A stretch of DNA of 64,000 nt from contig NZ_CALGPC010000011.1 in the NCBI RefSeq assembly GCF_937960835.1, positions 62,001-126,000 on the forward strand, in the 5' to 3' direction. How positions within the stretch are numbered: the stretch's first letter is position 1; each line of letters starts with the position of its first letter. The notes under the pieces were generated by a model. That model searched no databases, was not told the origin of the DNA, and worked only from the letters and a program-made list of their open reading frames with translations. This DNA is from an uncultured Ferrovibrio sp. GTDB taxonomy: Bacteria > Pseudomonadota > Alphaproteobacteria > Ferrovibrionales > Ferrovibrionaceae. A program made the position numbers and the translations under genes. Shown in pieces: positions 1 to 8,509 of this stretch.

Positions 1-339
1 GAAGCGCTGCATCTCCACCAGCCATTCCACCGGCGCGCCTTTACCGGTAAAACTCAGCCGGCCGTCCTCGCTGCGATAAACGGCGCGGACACCGCGATAG
101 ATCTGCGGCGCGGTGCGGCGGTTCAGCGCCACTTCCTGTGCGCAGGCGGCGCGCCGTTTCTCCAGGCTGCCGAAATCGACATAGGGCAACACCACGGCCT
201 TCTTCAGCTTCCAGGCCGTATCGCCGCAGAGATAGATGACCGAGATATGCGTCTCGGCCACCATCTCGGGCGGCGGATCGAACAGACTGGCGATATCCGG
301 CGGGTTCGGGTCCGGGGTTGAGTTCTGGGGCTCGGTCAT
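1..339 (-). CDS. Kinase-like protein (COG2187-type aminoglycoside phosphotransferase/ATP-binding), N-terminal part
   Basis: Partial gene running off the left edge; 113 codons are visible from an ATG at 337-339. The start MTEPQNS leads into a segment (THISVIYLCGD, then WKLKKAV and LPYVDFGSLEKRR, then LNRRTAP) that resembles the N-terminus of COG2187 bifunctional phosphotransferase/AAA proteins, where the Lys-rich strand would bind ATP. The rest, including any C-terminal P-loop domain, lies outside the window. Family assignment is by recognised motif pattern only; substrate unknown. Confidence 0.6.
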   Translation of the reverse strand, partial: MTEPQNSTPDPNPPDIASLFDPPPEMVAETHISVIYLCGDTAWKLKKAVVLPYVDFGSLEKRRAACAQEVALNRRTAPQIYRGVRAVYRSEDGRLSFTGKGAPVEWLVEMQRF

Positions 340-580
340 GCCGCCATTAGATAGTCATCATCGCGGCCAAGGTTTGACCTGACGCAATCCTGGCCGGCAA
401 TCCTGCCGACAACCCCGCCAGTGCCCCTGTGCAAATACCTTACCCCATAGGAATGTTCAAAATTGTTCTAATTATCCGAGTGATAAGGCCGCTGGCCTAG
501 CCGTTTGGCTGCTCCTGGAACTGTCAACAGGGAAATCCGTCACCTGGCACAGAAGGCCAATGACTTGGCACGGATTTGCT
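340..580. other. Intergenic region, no gene seen
   Basis: This stretch separates the start of the leftward kinase-like gene from the repeat tract that follows the stop of the leftward DUF2238 gene. It must hold the promoter of the kinase-like gene. The segment around 430-480 is AT-richer than its surroundings. I see no convincing ORF or RNA. Confidence 0.4.
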
Positions 581-660
581 TGGAACCGTTTGGACGAGTT
601 TGGACGCGTTTGGCTTTTTGAGGACGAGTTTGGCTCCGATTGGCTCAGTTTGGATGCGCC
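581..660. repeat. Degenerate 10-bp tandem repeat, about 8 units
   Basis: Eight consecutive decamers in exact 10-bp register (581, 591, 601, 611, 621, 631, 641, 651) approximate TGGACGAGTT: examples are TGGACGAGTT at 591, TGGACGCGTT at 601, AGGACGAGTT at 621 and TGGCTCAGTT at 641. The tract overlaps the last codons of the leftward DUF2238 gene and continues past its stop. A 10-bp period is not a codon multiple, so it is not a coding repeat; it matches one helical turn. Function unknown. Confidence 0.75.
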
Positions 661-1277
661 GGTTTGGCCGGGGCGGTTTCCAGCCCGCGCATCTGCCGGT
701 CCTGCCAGCGCGACAGTGTCAGCAGCGCCGCGCAGGCGCCCAGCAGGGCCCAGAACATGTCCGACTGCGTATCCCACTCGTCGCCCTGCGTGCCGAGGAA
801 TTCGTCCGCGCCCTGCCCCATGGCCAGCGCCGCCCACCATTCGAGCAGTTCGTAAGCCGCGCTGATCGCAAGGCAGATGCAGATGCTCAGAAAAGCGATC
901 AGCTTCAAGCCAGTGAGCGCAAAACGGCGGATCAGCAACTCGCGCGCGATCATCGCGGGCACGAAGCCCTGCGCGAAATGGCCGATCTTGTCGTAAGGGT
1001 TGCGCGCTGTGCCGAAAATGTCCTGCAGCCAGAAGCCCAACGGCACACGGGCATAGGTATAGGCCCCGCCGAGTATCAGGATCAGGCCGTGGATGAGAAT
1101 CAGCGCATACAGCAGATTGGTCAGCGGAAAGCGCCGCGCCGTGCCGAACAGGATCGGCCAGGCGATGATCGTCGGCAGCACTTCCATCACCCAGGTCAGC
1201 CTGTCGTAAGGTGACCAGCCGCTCAGCACCAGCGCCACCGCCCAGGCGACGCTGAGGGCCCACAGCATGGCAGGCAT
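645..1277 (-). CDS. DUF2238 (YjdF-like) integral membrane protein
   Basis: A 210-residue polytopic membrane protein. Hydrophobic segments lie near residues 1-20, 33-45, 54-75, 103-115, 122-145 and 175-190. The central stretch with NPYDKIGHFAQGFVPA, then AAYELLEWW, then QGDEWDTQSDM is the characteristic DUF2238 pattern with conserved His, Glu and Asp. The family is uncharacterised. It ends 5 nt before the ecm stop, on the same strand, so it is probably the last gene of that transcript. Its C-terminal coding end enters the 10-bp repeat tract. Confidence 0.85.
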   Translation of the reverse strand: MPAMLWALSVAWAVALVLSGWSPYDRLTWVMEVLPTIIAWPILFGTARRFPLTNLLYALILIHGLILILGGAYTYARVPLGFWLQDIFGTARNPYDKIGHFAQGFVPAMIARELLIRRFALTGLKLIAFLSICICLAISAAYELLEWWAALAMGQGADEFLGTQGDEWDTQSDMFWALLGACAALLTLSRWQDRQMRGLETAPAKPAHPN

Positions 1278-1282
1278 ATGGC

Positions 1283-3322
1283 TTACGCCGCCTTGGAGTA
1301 GCTGCGATCCACCAGGGCGACGATCTCGCGCATGATCTGCGTCAGGTCGTAATCCTTCGGCGTGAACACGCCTGCTATGCCGGCGGCCTTCAGACGCTTT
1401 GCATCTTCCGGCGGGATGATGCCGCCGACCACCACCGGCACATCGCCGATGCCTTCCTTGCGCATGCGCTCGATCACCTCGGTCGCCAGCTCGACATGAC
1501 TGCCGGAGAGAATCGACAGTCCAACGAGATGCACGCCTTCTTCCAAGGCGGCTGCAACGATCTGCTCAGGCGTCAGGCGAATGCCTTCATAGACCACTTC
1601 CATGCCGCAATCGCGCGCCTTCACCGCGATCTGCTCGGCGCCGTTGGAATGGCCATCCAGGCCCGGCTTGCCAACCAGCAGCTTCAGCGGCCGTCCCAGC
1701 CGCTTCGCCACCGCCTTCACTTCCTGGCGCAACTCGTCCATCTCGCCATCGGCGAGCGCGGTGCTGGAGGCGGCAACGCCGGTCGGTGCGCGGTACTCGC
1801 CGAACACCTTGCGTAAGGTTGCGGCCCATTCGCCGGTGGTCACGCCGGCTTTTGCGGCAGCGATGCTCGGCTCCATGATGTTGCGGCCATCGCGCGCTGC
1901 GGCTTCAAGATCGGCCAGAGCTTTCTCTACCGCCTTTGCATCGCGCTGCGCGCGCCAGGCTTTCAGCCGCTCGATCTGCTCGGTCTCGGCAGCCGGATCG
2001 ACGGTAAGGATCGCGCCGCCTTCGGAAGCCACCAGCGGCGATGGCGCGCTTTCAGTGAACTTGTTGACGCCGACGACGACGCTCTCGCCGGTCTCGATGG
2101 CGCGCACGCGGGCCGTGTTGCTCTCCACCAGGGCCTGCTTGAGATAGCCGCTTTCGACGGCGGGTATGACGCCGCCCATATCACCGATGCGCTTCAGTTC
2201 CGCGCGGGCGGCGGCTTTCAGCTCTTCGACCTTGGCTTCGATCACCGGGTTGTTGTCGAAGATGTCGCCGTATTCCAGAAGATCGGTTTCATAAGCCACG
2301 ATCTGCTGCAGCCGCAGCGACCATTGCTGGTCCCACGGACGCGGCAGGCCCAGGGCCTCGTTCCAGGCCGGCAACTGCACCGCACGGGCGCGCGCCTTCT
2401 TCGACAGCACCACTGCCAGCATCTCAAGCAGGATGCGGTAGACGTTATTCTCCGGCTGCTGCTCGGTCAGGCCCAGCGAATTCACCTGTACGCCGTAGCG
2501 GAACAGCAGGGCTTTCGGGTCGGTGATCCCGTAGCGCTCGCGGCCGATCTCCTCCCAGAGATCGACGAAGGCGCGCATCTTGCAGATCTCGGTGATGAAG
2601 CGGATGCCGGCATTGACGAAGAAGCTGATGCGACCGAAGGCCTGCGGAAAATCCTGCGGCGGCACCTGGCCGCTGTCACGCACGGCATCCAGCACTGCAA
2701 TCGCCGTGGCCAGGGCATAGGCCAGCTCCTGCACCGGCGTCGCGCCCGCCTCCTGCAGGTGATAGCTGCACACATTGGTGGGATTCCACTTCGGCATCTC
2801 GCGGTAGGTGAAGGCGATCACGTCGGTGATCAGCCGCATCGAGGCCGCCGGCGGGAAGATATAGGTGCCGCGCGAGAGATACTCCTTGATGATGTCGTTC
2901 TGCACCGTGCCGTTGAGTTCGGCCCGCTTCGCGCCCTGCTCCTCGGCCACCGCGATGTAGAGCGCCAGCAGCCAGGCAGCCGGCGCATTGATGGTCATCG
3001 AGGTGTTCATCTGGGCCAGCGGAATGCCGTCGAACAACACCCGCATATCGCCGAGATGACTGATCGGCACGCCGACCTTGCCCACCTCGCCGCGCGCCAG
3101 CACATGGTCGCTGTCATAGCCGGTCTGGGTCGGCAGATCGAAAGCGACCGACAGCCCGGTCTGGCCGCGGCTCAGATTGGTGCGGTAGAGCGCGTTCGAC
3201 GCCTTGGCCGAGCTATGGCCGGAATAGGTCCGGAACAGCCAGGGCTTGTCCCGTTCTGTGACCTTTTTGCGGTTGCGAACAGAAGCGTCGGCCGAAACGT
3301 CCGATTGGCGAGTCGCTGTCAT
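1283..3322 (-). CDS. ecm: Ethylmalonyl-CoA mutase (MeaA-type)
   Basis: A 679-residue adenosylcobalamin-dependent mutase that converts (2R)-ethylmalonyl-CoA to (2S)-methylsuccinyl-CoA in the ethylmalonyl-CoA pathway. The N-terminal two thirds (about 30-520) is the acyl-CoA mutase barrel, including FDLPTQTGYDSDH near residue 61 and the NVCSYHLQEAGA segment. The C-terminal B12-binding domain (about 545-670) has the D556-x-H558-x-x-G561 base-off motif followed by GLSILSGSH and VVVGGIIP. Single-chain architecture with both domains fits Ecm/MeaA rather than two-subunit methylmalonyl-CoA mutase. It is divergent from ccr-mcd, the two other signature genes of the pathway, which makes the Ecm call firmer than sequence alone. 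Confidence 0.93.
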   Translation of the reverse strand: MTATRQSDVSADASVRNRKKVTERDKPWLFRTYSGHSSAKASNALYRTNLSRGQTGLSVAFDLPTQTGYDSDHVLARGEVGKVGVPISHLGDMRVLFDGIPLAQMNTSMTINAPAAWLLALYIAVAEEQGAKRAELNGTVQNDIIKEYLSRGTYIFPPAASMRLITDVIAFTYREMPKWNPTNVCSYHLQEAGATPVQELAYALATAIAVLDAVRDSGQVPPQDFPQAFGRISFFVNAGIRFITEICKMRAFVDLWEEIGRERYGITDPKALLFRYGVQVNSLGLTEQQPENNVYRILLEMLAVVLSKKARARAVQLPAWNEALGLPRPWDQQWSLRLQQIVAYETDLLEYGDIFDNNPVIEAKVEELKAAARAELKRIGDMGGVIPAVESGYLKQALVESNTARVRAIETGESVVVGVNKFTESAPSPLVASEGGAILTVDPAAETEQIERLKAWRAQRDAKAVEKALADLEAAARDGRNIMEPSIAAAKAGVTTGEWAATLRKVFGEYRAPTGVAASSTALADGEMDELRQEVKAVAKRLGRPLKLLVGKPGLDGHSNGAEQIAVKARDCGMEVVYEGIRLTPEQIVAAALEEGVHLVGLSILSGSHVELATEVIERMRKEGIGDVPVVVGGIIPPEDAKRLKAAGIAGVFTPKDYDLTQIMREIVALVDRSYSKAA

Positions 3323-3516
3323 AACTTTGTTCCGTGCTAAGTTGACGCGGCGTTATTATGTTTCCTCTTGCGCCCAAAGGCAGAAATATCATAACCTCCG
3401 CTGCAATGCAAAACGATCTTGCCATTTTTTCGCCACTGCAAAAAGATAGGAATCGTCCTGCATCAGCACCGTCTCCTGGCGCCGGAACAAGGCTTATCCC
3501 GGCCGGTTTGGCCCAA

Positions 3517-3548
3517 CAAGACAAGAAATAGGCAAGACAAGAAATAGG
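3517..3548. repeat. Perfect 16-bp tandem duplication upstream of ccr
   Basis: The 16-mer CAAGACAAGAAATAGG occurs twice head to tail (3517-3532 and 3533-3548) in the 271-bp divergent region between ecm and ccr, about 45 bp before the ccr start. The same intergenic region also has two CTGCAA-type motifs followed by A-rich runs (around 3401-3416 and 3437-3447). These could be regulator sites for the divergent promoters or a chance slippage product; neither is demonstrated here. Confidence 0.7.
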
Positions 3549-3593
3549 CGCGGTCAGAGCGTTAAACAGGGAAACAACCAAAGGAGTATTGCC

Positions 3594-4907
3594 ATGTCCA
3601 ACGCGGGTGGGTCCGTGGTTGCGCTGCAAACCACGAACGGGTCGCAAGCCAAAGGCGGCTACAAGGACCTCTATGAGGTGGGTGAAATTCCCCCGCTCGG
3701 GCATGTGCCGAAGAACATGTATGCCTGGGTGATCCGGCGCGAACGCCATGGACCGCCCGAGCAGTCCATGCAGCTCGAAGTCGTTCCCACGCCGGAGATC
3801 GATGCCGACGAGGTTCTGATCCTCGTGATGGCGGCGGGCGTGAACTACAACGGCGTCTGGGCGGGCCTGGGCATCCCGATTTCGCCCTTTGACGTGCATA
3901 AGGCGCCCTTCCATATCGCCGGCTCGGATGCCGCGGGCATCGTCTACAAGGTCGGCCGCCGGGTGAAACGCTGGAAGGTGGGCGACGAGGTCGTGGTCCA
4001 CTGCAATCAGGACGACGGCGACGACGAGGAATGCAACGGCGGCGATCCGATGAACTCGCCCAGCCAGCGCATCTGGGGCTACGAGACGCCGGACGGCAGC
4101 TTCGCGCAATTCGCCCGCGTGCAGTCGCGCCAGCTAATGCCGCGGCCCAAGCACCTCACCTGGGAGGAAAGCGCCTGCTACACGCTGACGCTCGCCACCG
4201 CCTACCGCATGCTGTTTGGCCATCGCCCGCATATCCTGCGGCCCGGTCAGAATGTGCTGGTCTGGGGCGCGGCCGGCGGCCTCGGCTCAATGGCGATCCA
4301 GCTGATCGCCACGGCAGGCGCCAACGCCATCGGCGTCATTTCGGACGAATCCAAGCGCGACTTCGTCATGAGCCTCGGTGCCAAGGGCGTCATCAACCGC
4401 AACGACTTCGATTGCTGGGGCCAGTTGCCGCCGGTGCTCGATGCCGAGAAATACGGCGCCTACATGAAGAAGGTGCGCGAATTCGGCAAGGCCATCTGGG
4501 AGATCACCGGCAAGGGCAACGATGTCGATTTCGTCTTCGAGCACCCGGGCGAGCAGACCTTCCCGGTCTCCTGCTTCGTGGTGAAGCGCGGCGGCATGGT
4601 GGTCTTCTGCGCGGGCACCACGGGCTACAACCTCACCTTCGACGCGCGCTTCGTGTGGATGCGGCAGAAGCGCATCCAGGGCAGCCACTTCGCCAACCTG
4701 CTGCAGGCCAGCCAGGCCAACCAGCTCGTCATCGAACGGCGTATCGACCCCTGCATGTCGGAAGTCTTCAGCTGGGCCGATATCCCGCGCGCCCATACCA
4801 AGATGTGGAAGAACCAGCACAAGCCGGGCAACATGGCGGTGCTGGTCAGCGCCAAGACGCCCGGCCTGCGGACCGTCGAAGATGCGATCGAGGCCGGCAA
4901 CAGCTGA
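3594..4907 (+). CDS. ccr: Crotonyl-CoA carboxylase/reductase
   Basis: A 437-residue medium-chain dehydrogenase/reductase that reductively carboxylates crotonyl-CoA to ethylmalonyl-CoA with NADPH and CO2. Features are the NYNGVWAGLGIP segment near residue 85, the GxxGxxG-like nucleotide motif (VWGAAGGLGSMAIQ, about residue 223), and the conserved FEHPGEQTF segment near 322, whose Glu-His belongs to the CO2-binding pocket known for this family. ATG at 3594 follows an AAGGAG ribosome site at 3581-3586. It heads a ccr-mcd pair, with a hairpin between the genes. Confidence 0.95.
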   Translation: MSNAGGSVVALQTTNGSQAKGGYKDLYEVGEIPPLGHVPKNMYAWVIRRERHGPPEQSMQLEVVPTPEIDADEVLILVMAAGVNYNGVWAGLGIPISPFDVHKAPFHIAGSDAAGIVYKVGRRVKRWKVGDEVVVHCNQDDGDDEECNGGDPMNSPSQRIWGYETPDGSFAQFARVQSRQLMPRPKHLTWEESACYTLTLATAYRMLFGHRPHILRPGQNVLVWGAAGGLGSMAIQLIATAGANAIGVISDESKRDFVMSLGAKGVINRNDFDCWGQLPPVLDAEKYGAYMKKVREFGKAIWEITGKGNDVDFVFEHPGEQTFPVSCFVVKRGGMVVFCAGTTGYNLTFDARFVWMRQKRIQGSHFANLLQASQANQLVIERRIDPCMSEVFSWADIPRAHTKMWKNQHKPGNMAVLVSAKTPGLRTVEDAIEAGNS

Positions 4908-4925
4908 TCCGATCCAATACTGATA

Positions 4926-4958
4926 AGCCGGCGGGAGCGATCCCGCCGGCTGAACTTT
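4926..4958 (+). terminator. Hairpin with T-run between ccr and mcd
   Basis: An 11-bp perfect stem (4926-4936 with 4941-4951), loop GCGA, is followed by GAAC and TTTT at 4955-4958. It looks like an intrinsic terminator or attenuator placed inside the ccr-mcd pair, which could give mcd lower or separate expression. Confidence 0.7.
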
Positions 4959-5002
4959 TGGTATCCTGCGAAGACAACAGAATCAAAGAATCGAGCGATC
5001 GC

Positions 5003-6703
5003 ATGTCCGCTGCTGCGAAGCCCCTTCCGGCCGACGAAACCCTGATCCTTTCCGAGCTGCTGCCGATCTGTACGGCGGCCCTGAAAAGCGCCGAGCAGTT
5101 GCTGGGCACGGCGACGGCTGCGGTGGCGCAGCTTGTGCGTGGCGCCGATGGCCGCATCGATGGCGCCAAACTTGAGGAAGAACAGTTTGCCAGCCACGGC
5201 CTGGCCTGGCTCGCCACCTATGTCGCGACTTTGAAGGAAACCCTGCACTGGGCCGAGCGCCTGAAGGCGGAAGGCAAGCTGCGCGAGCTGGAACAGCTGA
5301 TCCTCCAGGCCGGCTTCGGCGAGTACCTGTCGCAGATCGCCGGCGGTATCGCCATGAGCCAGGTGGAGGTCTGCCGCCTTGGCGATCTTGGCGTGCCGAA
5401 GGAAGCGCAGCAGGCATTCCAGACCGTCGAAGTGCGCGCGCTGATCCAGCGCGGCAACACCGCACGCGTGCGCAGCCGCATCGCAGAACTGATCCAGGAT
5501 GGCCTTAGCACCGGCGATTTCGGCGAACTTGGCCTGGACGAGACCATGTCCATGGTGCGTGAGCAGTTCCGCCGTTTCGGCGAGGACAAGGTCGCGCCCT
5601 TTGCCCATGAATGGCACCTGAAGGATGAATTCATCCCCATGCCAGTGGTGCAGGAGATGGCCGAGCTCGGCGTCTTCGGCCTCACCATTCCGGAAGAATA
5701 TGGCGGACATGGCCTGGGCAAGATGGCGATGTGCGTCGTCTCCGAGGAACTCAGCCGCGCCTATATCGGCGTCGGCAGCCTGGGCACCCGCGCCGAGATT
5801 GCTGCCGAGCTGATCCTGCGCGGCGGCACGGAAGAGCAGCGCAAACACTGGCTGCCGAAGATTGCGTCGGGCGAGATCCTGCCGACCGCCGTCTTCACCG
5901 AGCCGAATACCGGCTCCGATCTCGGCTCCCTGCGCACCCGCGCCATCAAGGATGGCGATGTCTATAAGGTGACCGGCAACAAGACCTGGATCACCCATGC
6001 AGCGCGCACCGACCTGATGACGCTGCTGGCCCGCACCGATCCGAACGAGCCGGGCTACAAGGGCCTGTCGATGTTTCTCGCCGAGAAGCCGCGTGGCGAC
6101 GATGCCAATCCCTTCCCTGCTGAAGGCATGACCGGCGGCGAGATCAAGGTGCTCGGCTATCGCGGCATGAAGGAATACGAGATCGGCTTCGACGGCTTTG
6201 TCGTGAAAGCCGAGAATCTGCTGGGCGGCAAGGAAGGCCAGGGCTTCAAGCAGCTCATGGAGACGTTTGAATCCGCCCGCATCCAGACCGGCGCCCGCGC
6301 GCTCGGCGTGGCGCAATGCGCGCTGGAGCTCGGGCTGAAATATGCCCTGGAGCGCGTGCAGTTCGGCAAGCCGATCTACGCCTTCCCGCGCGTGCACGGC
6401 AAGATCGCCTGGATGGCGGTGGAAACCATGCTGGCCCGCCAGCTCTGCTATTTCGCCGCGCGCGAAAAAGACCAGGGCCGGCGCTGCGACCTCGAAGCCG
6501 GCATGGCCAAGCTGCTGGCCGCACGCATCGCCTGGGCCAATGCCGACAACGCGCTGCAGGTGCATGGCGGCAACGGCTATGCCGAGGAATATCCGATCAG
6601 CCGCGTGCTCTGCGACGCCCGCATCCTCAACATCTTCGAGGGCGCAGCCGAAATTCAGGCACAGGTCATCGCCCGCCGCCTGCTGGAGCAGCGCAACGGC
6701 TAA
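5003..6703 (+). CDS. mcd: (2S)-Methylsuccinyl-CoA dehydrogenase
   Basis: A 566-residue acyl-CoA dehydrogenase family flavoprotein. About 150 extra N-terminal residues precede the usual dehydrogenase core, a length typical of Mcd. Core motifs include LTIPEEYGGHGLGK (about 231), the FAD-binding FTEPNTGSDLGSLRTRA (about 299), VTGNKTWITHA, and the C-terminal QVHGGNGYAEEYPISR with a downstream EGAAEIQ. It oxidises methylsuccinyl-CoA to mesaconyl-CoA, the step after Ecm. I chose ATG 5003 because the open frame upstream lies antiframe over ccr and because MSAAAKPLP begins right after the inter-gene hairpin. Confidence 0.92.
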   Translation: MSAAAKPLPADETLILSELLPICTAALKSAEQLLGTATAAVAQLVRGADGRIDGAKLEEEQFASHGLAWLATYVATLKETLHWAERLKAEGKLRELEQLILQAGFGEYLSQIAGGIAMSQVEVCRLGDLGVPKEAQQAFQTVEVRALIQRGNTARVRSRIAELIQDGLSTGDFGELGLDETMSMVREQFRRFGEDKVAPFAHEWHLKDEFIPMPVVQEMAELGVFGLTIPEEYGGHGLGKMAMCVVSEELSRAYIGVGSLGTRAEIAAELILRGGTEEQRKHWLPKIASGEILPTAVFTEPNTGSDLGSLRTRAIKDGDVYKVTGNKTWITHAARTDLMTLLARTDPNEPGYKGLSMFLAEKPRGDDANPFPAEGMTGGEIKVLGYRGMKEYEIGFDGFVVKAENLLGGKEGQGFKQLMETFESARIQTGARALGVAQCALELGLKYALERVQFGKPIYAFPRVHGKIAWMAVETMLARQLCYFAAREKDQGRRCDLEAGMAKLLAARIAWANADNALQVHGGNGYAEEYPISRVLCDARILNIFEGAAEIQAQVIARRLLEQRNG

Positions 6704-6716
6704 GACACCGTAACGC

Positions 6717-7694
6717 TCATGCGGTGAAGCTCATATCGGTCGGATTGCCGCCGCAGACCAGCACGCCGACACGCTCATCCTTTTCGGGCGTGTAGGCGCC
6801 GCTGAGCAAGGCGGCAAACGCCGCGGCGCCGCCGGGTTCAGCCACCAGACGCAGCTTGTCCCACAGCGCGCTCTGGGCTGCGCGGATGGCGTCATCGGTG
6901 ACGAGCATGCTCTGCGCGATATATTTCTGCGCAATCGGAAACATCAGGCCACCGACCTGCCGCGGCGCCAGCGAGTCCGCCGCAATGCCGCCCGCCGGCG
7001 CGTCCACCGGCTTGCCTGCCTTCAGCGCCATATTGAGGGTTGGCGCGGTTTCCGGCTCAACGGCCACGACTTTTACGCGGCCCGCATACCAGGCCGCGAT
7101 GCCGCCGATCAGTCCGCCGCCGCCGACAGCGACCAGCAGCGTGTCGAGATTTGGCACCTGTTCTTCCAGTTCCAGGCCGACGCCGCCCTGGCCGATCAGC
7201 GTTTCCGGTTGATCATAGGCATGCACCGGCATCGCCCCGCTTTCCGCCTGCCAGGCTTCGCTGGCGGCCAGCGCATCGGCATAGCGCGCGCCGCCCACGA
7301 CCAGATCGGCGCCGTAATTGCGGATGCGGGCAATCTTCAACGGCGCGGAGATCTCAGGCACGAAGATCTTCGCCGGAATGCCGAGCGTCATCGCCGCATA
7401 GGCCACAGCCGCGCCATGATTGCCGCCAGACGCCGCCACCACGCCGGCCTTCGGGACCGGGCGTTGCAGCAGATTGACGAAAGCACCGCGCGCCTTGAAC
7501 GAGCCGGAATGCTGCAGCAGCTCCAGCTTGAGGTGAACCTCGCCGATGGCCAGTCCAAAATCGGCGCCCTGCACGGCAATCGCTGGCGTGCGCCGGATAT
7601 AGGGCCGGATGCGCTCGGCGGCAGCGGCGATAGCGCCGGGAGTGACAGAAACGGAGGCGGCAGGGGCGGACATGATCTGGGGACTGCTTGGCAT
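6717..7694 (-). CDS. PLP-dependent threonine/serine dehydratase family
   Basis: About 325 residues of the fold-type II PLP family. The PLP lysine lies in SGSFKARGA, the substrate loop is SGGNHG, and the phosphate-binding glycine loop is VGGGGLIGG; VCGGNPTD is near the C-terminus. It lacks a C-terminal ACT domain, so it is a short catabolic-type threonine/serine dehydratase (threonine to 2-oxobutyrate, serine to pyruvate) or a related serine racemase. The start is uncertain: ATG 7694 or ATG 7673, neither with a strong ribosome site. It diverges from an ArsR regulator that may control it. Confidence 0.85.
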   Translation of the reverse strand: MPSSPQIMSAPAASVSVTPGAIAAAAERIRPYIRRTPAIAVQGADFGLAIGEVHLKLELLQHSGSFKARGAFVNLLQRPVPKAGVVAASGGNHGAAVAYAAMTLGIPAKIFVPEISAPLKIARIRNYGADLVVGGARYADALAASEAWQAESGAMPVHAYDQPETLIGQGGVGLELEEQVPNLDTLLVAVGGGGLIGGIAAWYAGRVKVVAVEPETAPTLNMALKAGKPVDAPAGGIAADSLAPRQVGGLMFPIAQKYIAQSMLVTDDAIRAAQSALWDKLRLVAEPGGAAAFAALLSGAYTPEKDERVGVLVCGGNPTDMSFTA

Positions 7695-7749
7695 TCGTTG
7701 CGGTACATCTGAGCTTGCATTGTAATTAGGGATATGGCTAATTGGCAAT

Positions 7750-8049
7750 ATGTCTATCCTGGCCGCAGCCCGCGCATTGGCGAATGACCGACGTCTGCAG
7801 ATCCTTACCTGGCTGAAGGATCCCCGGGCGCATTTTCCGCCCCAGAGCGACGGCGACCTGATCAAGGACGGGGTCTGCGGTCTGCTGATCGCCGAGAAGC
7901 TGGGCGTCAGCCAGCCGACAGCCAGCGAACACCTGAAAATCCTCACCCAGGCCGGCCTGCTGCGCACCAGGCGGATCAAGCAATGGATATTCTACCGGCG
8001 TGACGAGGCGGCCATCGCCAGGCTGAAGCAGGAACTGCGCGGTCTATAA
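7750..8049 (+). CDS. ArsR/SmtB-family winged-helix regulator
   Basis: A 99-residue single-domain regulator. The opening ARALANDRRLQILTWL and recognition region LGVSQPTASEHLKILTQAGLL, then the wing with IFYRRDE, are classical for ArsR repressors. No metal-binding Cys pair (ELCVC type) is present, so a non-metal ligand is more likely. It is divergent from the threonine dehydratase over a short shared promoter, making that gene the natural target. Confidence 0.88.
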   Translation: MSILAAARALANDRRLQILTWLKDPRAHFPPQSDGDLIKDGVCGLLIAEKLGVSQPTASEHLKILTQAGLLRTRRIKQWIFYRRDEAAIARLKQELRGL

Positions 8050-8059
8050 TCTGCAGTCT

Positions 8060-8509
8060 TCAATTCGAGCCCTCAGCGCCGTTCAGCAGATGCATGATCG
8101 CCTGCATGGCGGCCAGCAGATCGCGCTGCTTGCGCTCGCTCAGCGGCTGCAGCCATCGCTCGACCTCGGAACTAACCGCCTCCTCCAGAGCCTGGATCGC
8201 GGCCCGTCCCGCAGGCGTCAGCTTAAGTTCCAGTTCGCGGCGATCGCGCGCGCCTATGCGTCGCGATATCAGCCCGCCGTGTTCAAAGCGATAAAGGATG
8301 CGGCTGAGATAACTGCGATCCAGGCCCAGATGCCGGTTGAGCGCCGTGGCCGTCGCAGGCTCGGCACCGGCCAGCTCCAGCAGCACACGTGATTCGGTCG
8401 GTGAAAAAATCCCACACCGCAGGCGCTCATCCAGCCTGTAGACACATTGCGCATAGAAACGATTGAAACGCCGCACTGCGGCAATCCGCTGCGCGCGGCG
8501 GCGCGTCAT
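8060..8509 (-). CDS. MarR-family transcriptional regulator
   Basis: A 149-residue winged-helix protein: TESRVLLELAGAEPATATALNRHLGLDRSYLSRILYRFEHGGLI is the DNA-binding helix pair and RRELELKLTPAGRAAI the wing. Its ATG overlaps the TGA of the upstream EamA transporter gene (ATGA, 8506-8509), so the two are translationally coupled; it may regulate that exporter. Confidence 0.9.
   Translation of the reverse strand: MTRRRAQRIAAVRRFNRFYAQCVYRLDERLRCGIFSPTESRVLLELAGAEPATATALNRHLGLDRSYLSRILYRFEHGGLISRRIGARDRRELELKLTPAGRAAIQALEEAVSSEVERWLQPLSERKQRDLLAAMQAIMHLLNGAEGSN

Noticed and set aside
472..1263. 263-aa and 212-aa frames over the DUF2238 gene
   Set aside because: Arg/Ala/Pro-rich shadows; the 645-1277 frame has the membrane helices and family motifs.
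4031..5002. In-frame upstream extension of the mcd gene
   Set aside because: It reads antiframe through ccr; mcd begins at ATG 5003 after the hairpin.
4625..6565. 646-aa antisense frame over ccr-mcd
   Set aside because: Shadow of GC-rich third positions; no motif or ribosome site.
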